Made by a program: the position numbers and the translations under genes. A model generated the notes under the pieces. That model saw only the letters and a list, made by a program, of their open reading frames with translations, was not told the origin of the DNA and did no database searches. This document shows, in pieces, positions 32,212-44,700 of a stretch of DNA of 64,000 nt. The stretch comes from Aquilaria yunnanensis (taxonomy: Eukaryota > Streptophyta > Magnoliopsida > Malvales > Thymelaeaceae): contig CM077600.1 in the NCBI GenBank assembly GCA_039654915.1, forward strand, positions 69,697,992 through 69,761,991, read 5' to 3'. The stretch's first letter is position 1, and the number at the start of each line of letters is the position of its first letter.

Positions 32212-33078
32212 TGATAGCCAAAGGCTATCGCCTCAATCTGGCCGAACACCCTGCCACAACAATGGCCAGAAGAACTGGCGCTTCCTGGGAACAGGTGGAA
32301 TCATGCACCTCGGGAGATAGCCGGAGAGCTCCGAGCCTCGGCACGCCAGTAAAACTTGAGGACTCTATTCGCCCCCCAAGGTTGTGAACAGCGCGCCTTC
32401 GGAAAAGCGGCACCAGACATTGCTGCCCGAACATGATATCCCCGAAGGCGGAACCCCCTGGAACTGGGAACCTCCGAACTGAGGGTATGCTTCCCGAAGA
32501 GGCTCTGTCCGAGCTAGAGGACGACCTCGCCCAGGGACCTCAGGAGTACGGCAGGAGCATTTAAGGAAGCATTTAAGGAAGCCTCTGACGCGTCCCACCA
32601 CAGACGTAAAAAGTCGCCCTGACGCGCAGACGCCATCAGAATCACATCATGGCCCGTCTCAGCACAAGGCTCGAGGCCATTTGGTTACCAACTATCTGTC
32701 CCCTACGCCTAGAAGTTCAGGAGCATCCGACCGTACACGTGTCATGATCTGAACGGGCTAGGTATTCCTATATATACAGGAAATAAATACTTGACAGGAG
32801 GTTGGTTGGCCGGAGGTACAGCTCCCACACTCTGAGAAAATACCAGGCGAGACTTTTCTGCCTTTCTCTTTGAGCTAGTGACTTTCTCCTTTTTCCGGCC
32901 ACCACTGACTTGGGCGTCGGAGGCTCCCCCCCCGGAAAAACACTCCGGGGGCCTCCTAACCCTGTTTACCAGTTTTTCAGGTACTCTCCTTGGGGCGATC
33001 CACCTTCCAGGCGTCCTTCCTCCTAGAAGTCTCCTCAACAGTCATCATGACTCGCAACGATGAGGCCCCAGGCCATCA
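32212..33078 (+). repeat. 5' LTR of Tat element 2
   Basis: 867 bp, with about three differences from 12687-13553. At two of them this copy agrees with the 3' LTR of element 1, so the change occurred in element 1 after duplication. TATA box 32769-32776; candidate primer site 33081-33098. Confidence 0.95.
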
Positions 33079-33247
33079 TTTGGCGCCGTCTGTGGGAACC
33101 CGCTCACAAATTGCCGTTGTTGAGACTCGGCGTTCTAAGGACAAGGGACTCCCAAGGTCCTCGTCCGCGCCTGAGATACAACCGGCCGCTGAGCAGACAT
33201 TCCCAGAGACTTCTACGCCCGAGGAAGACCGCCCTCTGGTAATCACC

Positions 33248-36217
33248 ATGAGCTTCTTGAGGGACATTCAGCGCTCGGTCGTTGCTGAAATGACTCAGCA
33301 GATCGACCGAAGATGGCCACAGCAGTCACAGGCCCAGAAACGCTCCTCATCAGCACGCCCTCGGGAAAGAAGCCCCAAGTCTACATACCGCAGTTCAGGA
33401 AGTGGAGAGCCTCGCGGAGAATCATCCACAGAAGATATAGCCCTCGGGAAACGGCCTGTGGGACAAACTGGGTCCAAGCGACCGAGAGTCTCACAGCGAA
33501 GCAGTTCGTCGCCCGAGGCGAGGTCCCTGACCCCTCCGCGCCGAACTCGCTCCCCGAAGAGGCGCCGTCGATCTCCCTCCCGCGAAAATGGTCCTAGCGC
33601 CACTGCGCTTATGGAAAGGATATTGGTACGGCTGGACAGAGTGGAGAAGCAAGTGGCCAGAAAACCCGTTTGGTACAGGCTGTCGGGGGCATTCTGCGAA
33701 GATAACTCCCCGTTTATTCGCGCCGTCGTTGAGGCAGCTATGCCAGGCGACTTCAGAGTGCCTAGGCTGGAGATCTATGATGGCCGGACTGATCCACAGG
33801 CCCATCTGACGAAGTACAGACGGAGCATGATAATGCACGGAGCTAATGACGCTACCATGTGCAAATGCTTCGAAGTCACCCTCACGGGCCCAGCAACAGC
33901 ATGGTACAATTCCTTGCCCCCAGGGACTATCACTGAGTTCCAGGAGTTGTCCACAGCCTTCACCCAGCAGTTCATTGGGAGCAGGCCGACGGCCAAAATG
34001 CCTGTGCAGATGTTCGACATAGAGCAGAGAAACGGAGAGACAATCCGAGACTATGTCGAACGATTCAACAGGGAAGCACTCAGCATCCCGGACTTCCGGC
34101 CCGAAATCCGCATCCTCGCTATGACACGGGGCCTTCGGCGTGACTCACAGCTGTTCTACGAGTTCTCAAAGGACCCCCCGGAGAGCCTCGGAGAATTTTA
34201 CCGAAGGGCAAAGCAGCACATGACAGCCGAGGAATTGAGGATGGCGGGGCCGAAGTCTGATCATCACCGCGCCGAAGGGTCCAGTCAGCAAGCTCGGCAT
34301 CTTTCTGAACACACAGGCCGACCACGACGAATGCGAGGAAGGAAACCTCAAAGTTTCACGCCCTTGAGCACGACACGGACCAACATTCTCATGGCGCTAG
34401 AAAGGCAAGGGACGCAGATTCGGCGGCCAAAGGCCATGGCCGCCGATAATAAGAAGAATGCCAAGAAGTTCTGCCAGTTTCATCGCGACCACGGTCATGA
34501 CACCGAAGACTGCTTCCAGCTGAAGAAGTACATAGAGTCGCTGATCAAACAGGGCCAACTTCACAAATACCTGCGGATGCCCTCCCCAAAAGGCAGAAAA
34601 GAGGAGGAAGAGAGGGCCGAAAACGAGGACTATGACTCCGACAGGCGGAGAAACAGAAGTCCAAAAAGGCGCCTTCCACCTCCAGTAGGGGTCATCCAAA
34701 CCATCACCACGGGGCTCCCATCCTCGGAAAGAAAACGGAAGGCCAGAGAAATTGCAGTTATGGAGTATCAAAGTCCATCAAAGAAACTGGCTCGCAAAGA
34801 TGGCTCCACCGTCGTCTTCCCCCATGACGACCCGCTGCTGATAATGGCGAGAATAGGGAACTGGGACGTCAAGAGAGTGTTGCTTGATGATGGCTCAAAT
34901 GCTGACGTCCTATTCTCGCACTTACTGCCGAGCTTGGGCATCTCCAGCAGCGAGCTTAAACCTGTCACCATGCCCACCTTCGGCGTTGGGCCATCTGAAC
35001 TACCCGTCCTCGGATGGATCGACCTCCCCTTGATGATGAAAGGCACTTCGGTAGACGGAGGAGCTGAGTTGTACGCGTCCACAATGGCAAGATTCATCGT
35101 CATGGACGTCCCGTCTTCGTACAACGCCATCCTTGGAAGGCAGACTCAGGGGAACCTGCACATTCACCCCGATGTGAAGTACTTGACTGTCACATTCGCC
35201 ACCAAGGATGGAGATGTAGAGGTCTTCATCGACCAAGCCGAGGTAAGAAAGGTGTTTGTAAAAGCACGAAAGGCTCCGGCAAACAACTCTACACAAACGG
35301 TGGAGGCAAAGGCGCAGGAGAAAGGCAAAGAAGGAGATCCCGCAGAAGCAGAAACGGAAGCAGTAGATCTTGTCCCAGGACAATCTACCCGAATAGGGAA
35401 GAGCTTGGCCAAAGGTGACAAGGAAAATCTTGTATCCTTTCTGCTGAAAAATAAAGATCTGTTTGCCTACTCGCCGAAAGACATGCCAGGAGTGAACCCT
35501 GGCATAGTACAGCACAGCCTTAAAGTAAGCCCGGAAGCAAAACCTATCAGGCAAAAGAAACGAAGCATCTCAGCCCACAAAAGCAACTTCGTGAAAACTG
35601 AAGTCCAGCTCCTATTGGATGCTGAAGTTATCAGGGAGGTAAAATACCCCGAATGGTTAAGCAACGTGGTCATCGCCACAAAAGAAGGTAGCAGCAAACT
35701 CCGGATGTGCATCGATTTCAGAAACTTGAACGATGCTTGCCCGAAAGACTCATATCCCCTCCCGCCAATAGATCAACTGGTAGATTCAACGGCCGAATAC
35801 GGGCTCCTGAGCTTCCTAGATGCCTTCAGCGGCTACCATCAGATAAGGATGGACCCCGAAGATGAAGAGAAAACTGCCTTCATCACCGAGGGAGGAACGT
35901 ACTGCTATGTCAGAATGCCCTTCGGGCTCAAAAATGCAGGAGCCACCTACCAGAGACTGATGAACAAGGTCTTCAAGGACCAAATGGGGAGAAACATGGA
36001 GGTATATGTTGATGATATGATAGTCAAAAGCAAGCTGCCCGGCTACCACGTTGCAGATTTGGAGGAAACCTTCCAAAAGCTCAGAGCCTTCGGGATTCGC
36101 CTTAATCCCGAGAAGTGTATCTTCGGCGTGACCTCGGGAAAATTCCTTGGGTACATGGTATCCGAAAAAGGCATCGACGCCAATCCTGAGAAGATTAAGG
36201 CTCTGCTTGAGTTCTGA
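33248..36217 (+). CDS. gag-pol: Tat polyprotein 5' part, copy 2: gag, protease, reverse transcriptase
   Basis: Same domains and length as 13723-16692, ending at the same TGA (36215-36217). Amino-acid differences from copy 1 that I can see: Phe to Ile in the MSFLRD(F/I)Q start, Pro to Arg after SQAQK, Asp to Tyr in KPVW(D/Y)R, His to Arg in GLR(H/R)DS, and Thr to Met in KPVT(T/M)P. The zinc knuckle, protease and YVDD motifs are unchanged. The start is chosen by analogy with copy 1; the frame is open upstream into the LTR. Confidence 0.9.
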   Translation: MSFLRDIQRSVVAEMTQQIDRRWPQQSQAQKRSSSARPRERSPKSTYRSSGSGEPRGESSTEDIALGKRPVGQTGSKRPRVSQRSSSSPEARSLTPPRRTRSPKRRRRSPSRENGPSATALMERILVRLDRVEKQVARKPVWYRLSGAFCEDNSPFIRAVVEAAMPGDFRVPRLEIYDGRTDPQAHLTKYRRSMIMHGANDATMCKCFEVTLTGPATAWYNSLPPGTITEFQELSTAFTQQFIGSRPTAKMPVQMFDIEQRNGETIRDYVERFNREALSIPDFRPEIRILAMTRGLRRDSQLFYEFSKDPPESLGEFYRRAKQHMTAEELRMAGPKSDHHRAEGSSQQARHLSEHTGRPRRMRGRKPQSFTPLSTTRTNILMALERQGTQIRRPKAMAADNKKNAKKFCQFHRDHGHDTEDCFQLKKYIESLIKQGQLHKYLRMPSPKGRKEEEERAENEDYDSDRRRNRSPKRRLPPPVGVIQTITTGLPSSERKRKAREIAVMEYQSPSKKLARKDGSTVVFPHDDPLLIMARIGNWDVKRVLLDDGSNADVLFSHLLPSLGISSSELKPVTMPTFGVGPSELPVLGWIDLPLMMKGTSVDGGAELYASTMARFIVMDVPSSYNAILGRQTQGNLHIHPDVKYLTVTFATKDGDVEVFIDQAEVRKVFVKARKAPANNSTQTVEAKAQEKGKEGDPAEAETEAVDLVPGQSTRIGKSLAKGDKENLVSFLLKNKDLFAYSPKDMPGVNPGIVQHSLKVSPEAKPIRQKKRSISAHKSNFVKTEVQLLLDAEVIREVKYPEWLSNVVIATKEGSSKLRMCIDFRNLNDACPKDSYPLPPIDQLVDSTAEYGLLSFLDAFSGYHQIRMDPEDEEKTAFITEGGTYCYVRMPFGLKNAGATYQRLMNKVFKDQMGRNMEVYVDDMIVKSKLPGYHVADLEETFQKLRAFGIRLNPEKCIFGVTSGKFLGYMVSEKGIDANPEKIKALLEF

Positions 36218-38503
36218 ACTCCTGCCACAGTCAAAGACGTGCAGAGACTAACCGGAAGAATAACCTCTCTGAGCAGGTTTATTTCCAGGTACGGAGATAG
36301 GTGTAGATCTTTCTTCAAAGTCCTCACAAAGGCAGCAAAGATGGAAGGCGACCTCGGAAGAAACAATCATCCTTGGGACGAAGATTGCCAAAAGGCCTGG
36401 GAAGAACTCAAAGTCTACCTGGCCAGCCTGCCGACTCTGCGACAACCTCGGGAGGGAGAACCCCTCGTACTTTACCTCGCCGTCACAGAAAAGGCCGTGA
36501 GCTCGGTCCTGGTGAAAGAAGAAGGGCCGAAACAATGGCCCGTCTACTATGTCAGCAAGTCCCTGCATGGCGCCGAAGTCAGGTACCCTTTGCTTCAAAA
36601 AGCTATATACGCCTTGGTGCTTGCAGGAAGAAGACTGCGACCATATTTCCAGGCTCACCCCATCATCGTCCGAAGTAGTCTACCACTACGGGATGTTATG
36701 AAGAGAGTTGATCATTCGGGAAGGCTCTCCAAGTGGTGCATAGAGCTTGGCGAACACGAAATCATGTATGAGCCTCGGAAGGCCATAAAAGCCCAAGCAT
36801 TGGCAGATTTTATCGCCGAAATACCCACCACTGAGGAGAACCACTCAGATCCGAAAGAAGGTGAGCCAGAATGGACCTTGCATGTTGACGGAGCCTCGGG
36901 GTCCGAACACCAGGGAGCTGGAATAGTTATCAGAGGACCCGAAGGCCTAGAGGTGATGAAGGCTATCAAGTTCAGCTTCAACGTCACCAATAATGTGGCT
37001 GAGTATGAAGCTCTCATAGCGGGATTACGCTTGGCCAGAAAGATTGGCGTAAGAAACTTAAGAGCTCACAGCGATTCCCAGCTGGTAGTTCGGCAGACGG
37101 CAGGAGATTATGGGGCGAAGGACCCAATCTTGGCAAAATACCACGAGCTGGTAACAAAACTCATCCAAGAGTTTGACGCCGTGCGGATCGAAAATGTACC
37201 CCGGCGGAATAACACTGAGGCAGATTGCTTAGCGAAGTCCAAAACATACACCGAGGTGCTAGACCATCCAAGCATCTCCGTGCTAAGCGTAACGACCTCG
37301 GGAATAGGGTGGAAGGACCCCATAAAGAGATACCTCGCAGAGAATGAGCTTCCCGAAGACGCCGGCAATGCTGCAAGACTGCGAAGACGCGCCGGAAGAT
37401 TCTTCCTGATTGGTGAAGAGTTATATCGGCAAGGATATGCAAATCCGCTGCAGAGATGTGTGGGCGAAGAGGATACTGAGATGGTCCTCGAAGAAGTTCA
37501 CGAAGGCATGTGCGGCTCGCACATTGGAACTGATGCCCTTGCAGCAGTGATACTCCGCCAAGGATACTTCTGGCCTACCCTGAGAAAGGATGCAAGGCAG
37601 TTCATCCAGAAGTGCGGTAGTTGCCAGAGACATGCAAAAATCCAGAGGATACCCTCGGAAATGGTAACGACCGCAGACTATCCTTGGCCCTTCGCAGTCT
37701 GGGGTATAGACCTTATTGGGCCACTCCCCACAGCGCCCGGAGGCGTGAAATTCTGCGTGGTAGCAGTGGACTATTTCTCAAAGTGGGTAGAGGCAGAACC
37801 ACTAGCAACTATCTCGGCAAAAGAAGTGCAGAAGTTCGTATGGAAGAACATCGTATGCAGATTTGGCATACTGAGGGTACTAGTAGCTGATAATGGATCC
37901 CAGTTCATAGACAAAGGATTCCAGGAATTCATCAGCGACCTCGAAATAAAGATGCACTTCGCCCCAGTAGCTCACCCCCAAAGCAATGGGCAGGTGGAAG
38001 TATCAAACAGGACCATAAAAGATGGCCTGAAAAAGAGACTTGGGGAAGCCAAGGGGAAATGGCCAGGAGAACTCCAAAGTGTATTGTGGAGATACCGAAC
38101 AACGCCACGAAGAGCCACAGGGGAAACTCCCTTCTCACTCGTCTTCGGAACAGAGGCCATTATCCCAATAGAGATAGTTCAGCCTTCAATACGGGTGCAA
38201 GTATTTGATGAAGGTGAAAACGACCTCGGTCTGAGAACTAAGCTCGACCTTGTGGCCGAACACAGAGAAATAGCCGAGCTGAGAAGAAAAGCTTTCCAGC
38301 AAAGAGTAGCTGCGGCTATCAACTTAAAAGCCAGGCCAAAAGAAATCAAAAAAGGAGACCTCGTTCTCCGAAAGGCCGACTTTGCAACCCGAAGGCCATC
38401 TCACGGAGTACTTCGCGCAAATTGGGAAGGACCTTATCTGGTTCTCGCCGAAGTACGAAAAGGCGTGTACAAGCTTGGCGACGCCGAAGGCGTAGAATTG
38501 TAA
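36218..38503 (+). CDS. Tat polyprotein 3' part, copy 2: RNase H, archaeal-type RNase H, integrase
   Basis: In frame after the TGA, first Met at 36239, TAA at 38501-38503. The catalytic residues are the same as in copy 1, including the HHCC finger and D,D(35)E triad of integrase. The one amino-acid difference I can see is Ser to Arg in QSVLW(S/R)Y, close to the integrase core end. The element has lost its 3' LTR, so it cannot be mobilised as a normal unit. Confidence 0.9.
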   Translation, partial: TPATVKDVQRLTGRITSLSRFISRYGDRCRSFFKVLTKAAKMEGDLGRNNHPWDEDCQKAWEELKVYLASLPTLRQPREGEPLVLYLAVTEKAVSSVLVKEEGPKQWPVYYVSKSLHGAEVRYPLLQKAIYALVLAGRRLRPYFQAHPIIVRSSLPLRDVMKRVDHSGRLSKWCIELGEHEIMYEPRKAIKAQALADFIAEIPTTEENHSDPKEGEPEWTLHVDGASGSEHQGAGIVIRGPEGLEVMKAIKFSFNVTNNVAEYEALIAGLRLARKIGVRNLRAHSDSQLVVRQTAGDYGAKDPILAKYHELVTKLIQEFDAVRIENVPRRNNTEADCLAKSKTYTEVLDHPSISVLSVTTSGIGWKDPIKRYLAENELPEDAGNAARLRRRAGRFFLIGEELYRQGYANPLQRCVGEEDTEMVLEEVHEGMCGSHIGTDALAAVILRQGYFWPTLRKDARQFIQKCGSCQRHAKIQRIPSEMVTTADYPWPFAVWGIDLIGPLPTAPGGVKFCVVAVDYFSKWVEAEPLATISAKEVQKFVWKNIVCRFGILRVLVADNGSQFIDKGFQEFISDLEIKMHFAPVAHPQSNGQVEVSNRTIKDGLKKRLGEAKGKWPGELQSVLWRYRTTPRRATGETPFSLVFGTEAIIPIEIVQPSIRVQVFDEGENDLGLRTKLDLVAEHREIAELRRKAFQQRVAAAINLKARPKEIKKGDLVLRKADFATRRPSHGVLRANWEGPYLVLAEVRKGVYKLGDAEGVEL

Positions 38504-38792
38504 AACACTTGGCATTCAGACGCCTTGAAAAAATTCTACGCCTAAGGTTGAGCGGAGGAGATATATTGTACAAGAAATATTCTAAGTACAGAATGGTCTG
38601 GAGAAGAATGGTCTTGAGAAAAATTTTTAAGTATACCAAATTGTCCAAGACAGAATTCCGCGAAGGTGCTCGCCATGAAAAAAGCAGATGTGACTTCCCG
38701 AAGTCCCTTGAGCCACTATGCTCGGGAAAAATGGGAAACAAGAATCTTGCAAAGGTACTTGGCATAATCAGTGCAGAGAAAATTTTCCGAAC
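38504..38792 (+). other. Remnant of Tat 3' region, copy 2
   Basis: Matches 18979-19267, including only the first tandem-repeat core near 38705. It ends at CCGAAC, where AAC is shared with the satellite sequence CACAACTTGTTAGG. Confidence 0.9.
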
Positions 38793-41700
38793 TTGTTAGG
38801 AATGGAGTGGAAACTTTCACAACTTGTTGGGAATGAAATTGAAACACTCACAACCAGTTTGGAATGAAGTGGAAACAACCACAACTAGTTTGGATTGAGT
38901 TACAAACATTCACAACGTGTTTGGGATGAAATGGAAACATTCACAACCTGTTCGGAAAAAGGTGGAAACTTTCACTACTTGTTTGGAATGAAATTGAAAG
39001 ATTCAAACTTGTTAGGAATGAAGTGGAAACCTTCACAACCTGTTGGGAAAGAAATTGAAACATTCACAACTTGTTTGGAATGAAATGGAAACATTCACAA
39101 CTAGTTTGGAATGAGATGGAAACATTCACAACTAGTTTGGAATGAAATGGAAGCTTTCACAACTTGTTTGGAATGAAAATGAAACATTCACAACTTGTTT
39201 GGAATGAAATGAAAAAATCACAAGTAGTTTGGAATGAAATTGAAAACAATCACAACTTGTTTAGAATGAAATGGAAACATTCACAACATGTTTGGAATGA
39301 ATTGGAAGCATTCACAACTCATTTCGAATGAAATGGAAACATTCACAACTTGTTAGGAATGGAGTGGAAACTTTCACAACTTGTTGGGAATGAAATTGAA
39401 ACACTCACAACCAGTTTGGAATGAAGTGGAAACAATCACAACTAGTTTGGATTGAGTTAGAAACATTCACAATGTGTTTGGGATGAAATGGCAACATTCA
39501 CAACCTGTTCGGAAAAAGGTGGAAACTTTCACTACTTGTTTGGAATGAAATTGAAAGATTCAAACTTGTTAGGAATGAAGTGAAAACCTTCACAACCTGT
39601 TGGGAAAGAAATTGAAACATTCACAACTTGTTTGGAATGAAATGGAAACATTCACAACTAGTTTGGAATGAGATGGAAACATTCACAACTAGTTTGGAAT
39701 GAAATGGAAGCTTTCACAACTTGTTTGGAATGAAAATGAAACATTCACAACTTGTTTGGAATGAAATGAAAAAATCACAAGTAGTTTGGAATGAAATTGA
39801 AAATAATCACAACTTGTTTAGAATGAAATGGAAACATTCACAACATGTTTGGAATGAATTGGAAGCATTCACAACTCATTTCGAATGAAATGGAAACATT
39901 CACAACTTGTTTGGAAAGAAATTGAAACATTCACAACTTGTTTAGAATGAAATGTAAACATTCACAACTTTGTTTGGAATGAAATGGAAAACATTCACAA
40001 GTAGTTTGGAAAGAAATGTAAACCTTCACAACATGGTTGGAATGAAATTGAAACGTTCACAACTTGTTTGGAACGAAATGGAAGCATTCACAATTAGTTT
40101 GGAACAAAATGGAAACATTCACAACGAGTTTGGAATGAAATTGAAACAATCACAACTTCTTTGGAATTAGCTGGAAACTGTGAGAACTTGTTCGGAATGA
40201 AATTGAAACATTCACAAGTTGTTTGAGATGAAATAGAAACAATTACAACCAGTTTGGAATGAAATGGAAACTTTCAAAAGTTGTTTTGAATGAAATTGAA
40301 ATCTTCAAAACTTGTTTGGAATGAAACGGAAACATTCACAACTAGTTTGGAAAGAAACAGAAACATTCACAACTAGTTTGGAACGTAATTGAAACATTCA
40401 CAACTTGTTTGGAATGAAATGAAAAAAATCACAAGTAGTTTGGAATGAGATTGAAAACAATCACAACTTGTTTAGAATGAAATGGAAACATTCAAAACAT
40501 GTTTGGAATGAATTGGAAACATTCACAACTCATTTCGAATGAAATGGAAACATTCAGAACATGTTAGGAATGGAGTGGAAACTTTCACAACTTGTTGGGA
40601 ATGAAATTGAAACACTCACAACCAGTTTGGAATGAAGTGGAAACAACCACAACTAGTTTGGATTGAGTTAGAAACATTCACAACGTGTTTGGGATGAAAT
40701 GGAAACATTCACAACCTGTTCGGAAAAAGGTGGAAACTTTCACTACTTGTTTGGAATGAAATTGAAAGATTCAAACTTGTTAGGAATGATGTGGAAACCT
40801 TCACAACCTGTTGGGAAAGAAATTGAAACATTCACAACTTGTGTGGAATGAAATGGAAGCATTCACAACTAGTTTGGAATGAGATGGAAACATTCACAAC
40901 TAGTTTGGAATGAAATGGAAGCTTTCACAACTTGTTTGGAATGAAAATGAAACATTCACAACTTGTTTGGAATGAAATTCAAAAATTCAAACTTGCTAGG
41001 AATGAAGTGGAAACCTTCACAACCTGTTGGGAAAGAAATTGAAACATTCACAACTTGTGTGGAATGAAATGGAAACATTCACAACTAGTTTGGAATGAGA
41101 TGGAAACATTCACAACTAGTTTGGAATGAAATGGAAGCTTTCACAACTTGTTTGGAATGAAAATGAAACATTCACAACTTGTTTGGAATGAAATGAAAAA
41201 ATCACAAGTAGTTTGGAATGAAATTGAAAACAATCACAACTTGTTTAGAATGAAATGGAAACATTCACAACATGTTTGGAATGAATTGGAAGCATTCACA
41301 ACTCATTTCGAATGAAATGGAAACATTCACAACTTGTTTGGAAAGAAATTGAAACATTCACAACTTGTTTAGAATGAAATGTAAACATTCACAACTTTGT
41401 TTGGAATGAAATGGAAAACATTCACAAGTAGTTTGGAAAGAAATGTAAACCTTCACAACATGGTTGGAATGAAATTGAAACATTCACAACTTGTTTGGAA
41501 CGAAATGGAAGCATTCACAATTAGTTTGGAACAAAATGGAAACATTCACAACGAGTTTGGAATGAAATTGAAACAATCACAACTTCTTTGGAATTAGCTG
41601 GAAACTGTGAGAACTTGTTCGGAATGAAATTGAAACATTCACAAGTTGTTTGAGATGAAATAGAAACAATTACAACCAGTTTGGAATGAAATGGAAACTT

Positions 41701-44700
41701 TCAAAAGTTGTTTTGAATGAAATTGAAATCTTCAAAACTTGTTTGGAATGAAACGGAAACATTCACAACTAGTTTGGAATGAAACAGAAACATTCACAAC
41801 TAGTTTGGAACGTAATTGAAACATTCACAACTTGTTTGGAATGAAATGAAAAAAATCACAAGTAGTTTGGAATGAGATTGAAAACAATCACAACTTGTTT
41901 AGAATGAAATGGAAACATTCAAAACATGTTTGGAATGAATTGGAAACATTCACAACTCATTTCGAATGAAATGGAAACATTCAGAACTTGTTAGGAATGG
42001 AGTGGAAACTTTCACAACTTTTTGGGAATGAAATTGAAACACTCACAACCAGTTTGGAATGAAGTGGAAACAACCACAACTAGTTTGGATTGAGTTAGAA
42101 ACATTCACAACGTGTTTGGGATGAAATGGAAACATTCACAACCTGTTCGGAAAAAGGTGGAAACTTTCACTACTTGTTTGGAATGAAATTGAAAGATTCA
42201 AACTTGTTAGGAATGAAGTGGAAACCTTCACAACCTGTTGGGAAAGAAATTGAAACATTCACAACTTGTTTGGAATGAAATGGAAACATTCACAACTAGT
42301 TTGGAATGAGATGGAAACATTCACAACTAGTTTGGAATGAAATGGAAGCTTTCACAACTTGTTTGGAATGAAAATGAAACATTCACAACTTGTTTGGAAT
42401 GAAATGAAAAAATCACAAGTAGTTTGGAATGAAATTGAAAACAATCACAACTTGTTTAGAATGAAATGGAAACATTCACAACATGTTTGGAATGAATTGG
42501 AAGCATTCACAACTCATTTCGAATGAAATGGAAACATTCACAACTTGTTTGGAAAGAAATTGAAACATTCACACCTTGTTTAGAATGAAATGTAAACATT
42601 CACAACTTTGTTTGGAATGAAATGGAAAACATTCACAAGTAGTTTGGAAAGAAATGTAAACCTTCACAACATGGTTGGAATGAAATTGAAACGTTCACAA
42701 CTTGTTTGGAACGAAATGGAAGCATTCACAATTAGTTTGGAACAAAATGGAAACATTCACAACGAGTTTGGAATGAAATTGAAACAATAACAACTTCTTT
42801 GGAATTAGCTGGAGACTGTGAGAACTTGTTCGGAATGAAATTGAAACATTCACAAGTTGTTTGAGATGAAATAGAAACAATTACAACCAGTTTGGAATGA
42901 AATGGAAACTTTCAAAAGTTGTTTTGAATGAAATTGAAATCTTCAAAACTTGTTTGGAATGAAACGGAAACATTCACAACTAGTTTGGAATGAAACAGAA
43001 ACATTCACAACTAGTTTGGAACGTAATTGAAACATTCACAACTTGTTTGGAATGAAATGAAAAAAATCACAAGTAGTTTGGAATGAGATTGAAAACAATC
43101 ACAACTTGTTTAGAATGAAATGGAAACATTCAAAACATGTTTGGAATGAATTGGAAACATTCACAACTCATTTCGAATGAAATGGAAACATTCAGAACTT
43201 GTTAGGAATGGAGTGGAAACTTTCACAACTTTTTGGGAATGAAATTGAAACACTCACAACCAGTTTGGAATGAAGTGGAAACAACCACAACTAGTTTGGA
43301 TTGAGTTAGAAACATTCACAACGTTTTTGGGATGAAATGGAAACATTCACAACCTGTTCGGAAAAAGGTGGAAACTTTCACTACTTGTTTGGAATGAAAT
43401 TGAAAGATTCAAACTTGTTAGGAATGAAGTGAAAACCTTCACAACCTGTTGGGAAAGAAATTGAAACATTCACAACTTGTTTGGAATGAAATGGAAACAT
43501 TCACAACTAGTTTGGAATGAGATGGAAACATTCACAACTAGTTTGGAATGAAATGGAAGCTTTCACAACTTGTTTGGAATGAAAATGAAACATTCACAAC
43601 TTGTTTGGAATGAAATGAAAAAATCACAAGTAGTTTGGAATGAAATTGAAAACAATCACAACTTGTTTAGAATGAAATGGAAACATTCACAACATGTTTG
43701 GAATGAATTGGAAGCATTCACAACTCATTTCGAATGAAATGGAAACATTCACAACTTGTTTGGAAAGAAATTGAAACATTCACAACTTGTTTAGAATGAA
43801 ATGTAAACATTCACAACTTTGTTTGGAATGAAATGGAAAACATTCACAAGTAGTTTGGAAAGAAATGTAAACCTTCACAACATGGTTGGAATGAAATTGA
43901 AACGTTCACAACTTGTTTGGAACGAAATGGAAGCATTCACAATTAGTTTGGAACAAAATGGAAACATTCACAATGAGTTTGGAATGAAATTGAAACAATC
44001 ACAACTTCTTTGGAATTAGCTGGAAACTGTGAGAACTTGTTCGGAATGAAATTGAAACATTCACAAGTTGTTTGAGATGAAATAGAAACAATTACAACCA
44101 GTTTGGAATGAAATGGAAACTTTCAAAAGTTGTTTTGAATGAAATTGAAATCTTCAAAACTTGTTTGGAATGAAACGGAAACATTTACAACTAGTTTGGA
44201 ACGTAATTGAAACATTCACAACTTGTTTGGAATGAAATGAAAAAAATCACAAGTAGTTTGGAATGAGATTGAAAACAATCACAACTTGTTTAGAATGAAA
44301 TGGAAACATTCAAAACATGTTTGGAATGAATTGGAAACATTCACAACTCATTTCGAATGAAATGGAAACATTCAGAACTTGTTAGGAATGGAGTGGAAAC
44401 TTTCACAACTTGTTGGGAATGAAATTGAAACACTCACAACCAGTTTGGAATGATGTGGAAACAACCACAACTAGTTTGGATTGAGTTAGAAACATTCACA
44501 ACGTGTTTGGGATGAAATGGAAACATTCACAACCTGTTCGGAAAAAGGTGGAAACTTTCACTACTTGTTTGGAATGAAATTGAAAGATTCAAACTTGTTA
44601 GGAATGAAGTGGAAACCTTCACAACCTGTTGGGAAAGAAATTGAAACATTCACAACTTGTTTGGAATGAAATGGAAACATTCACAACTAGTTTGGAATGA

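Larger units (their letters stand above)
28244..38792 (+). repeat. Second copy of a large duplicated block (offset 19,525 bp)
   Basis: It matches 8719-19267 at a constant offset: both LTRs, X, the satellite piece, the Tat 5' LTR and the Tat coding region all shift by exactly 19,525 bp. Differences are scattered substitutions, about 0.2-0.4% by eye. The left boundary is hidden in satellite. The right boundary is at 38790-38792. Confidence 0.95.
32212..38792 (+). mobile_element. Tat-type element, second copy, 3'-truncated
   Basis: It contains the 5' LTR, primer site and both parts of the polyprotein frame, then stops 26 bp past the first core of the 3' tandem repeats. The antisense gene, polypurine tract and 3' LTR are missing, and satellite follows directly. 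It is a duplicate of 12687-19267, not a separate insertion. Confidence 0.95.
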
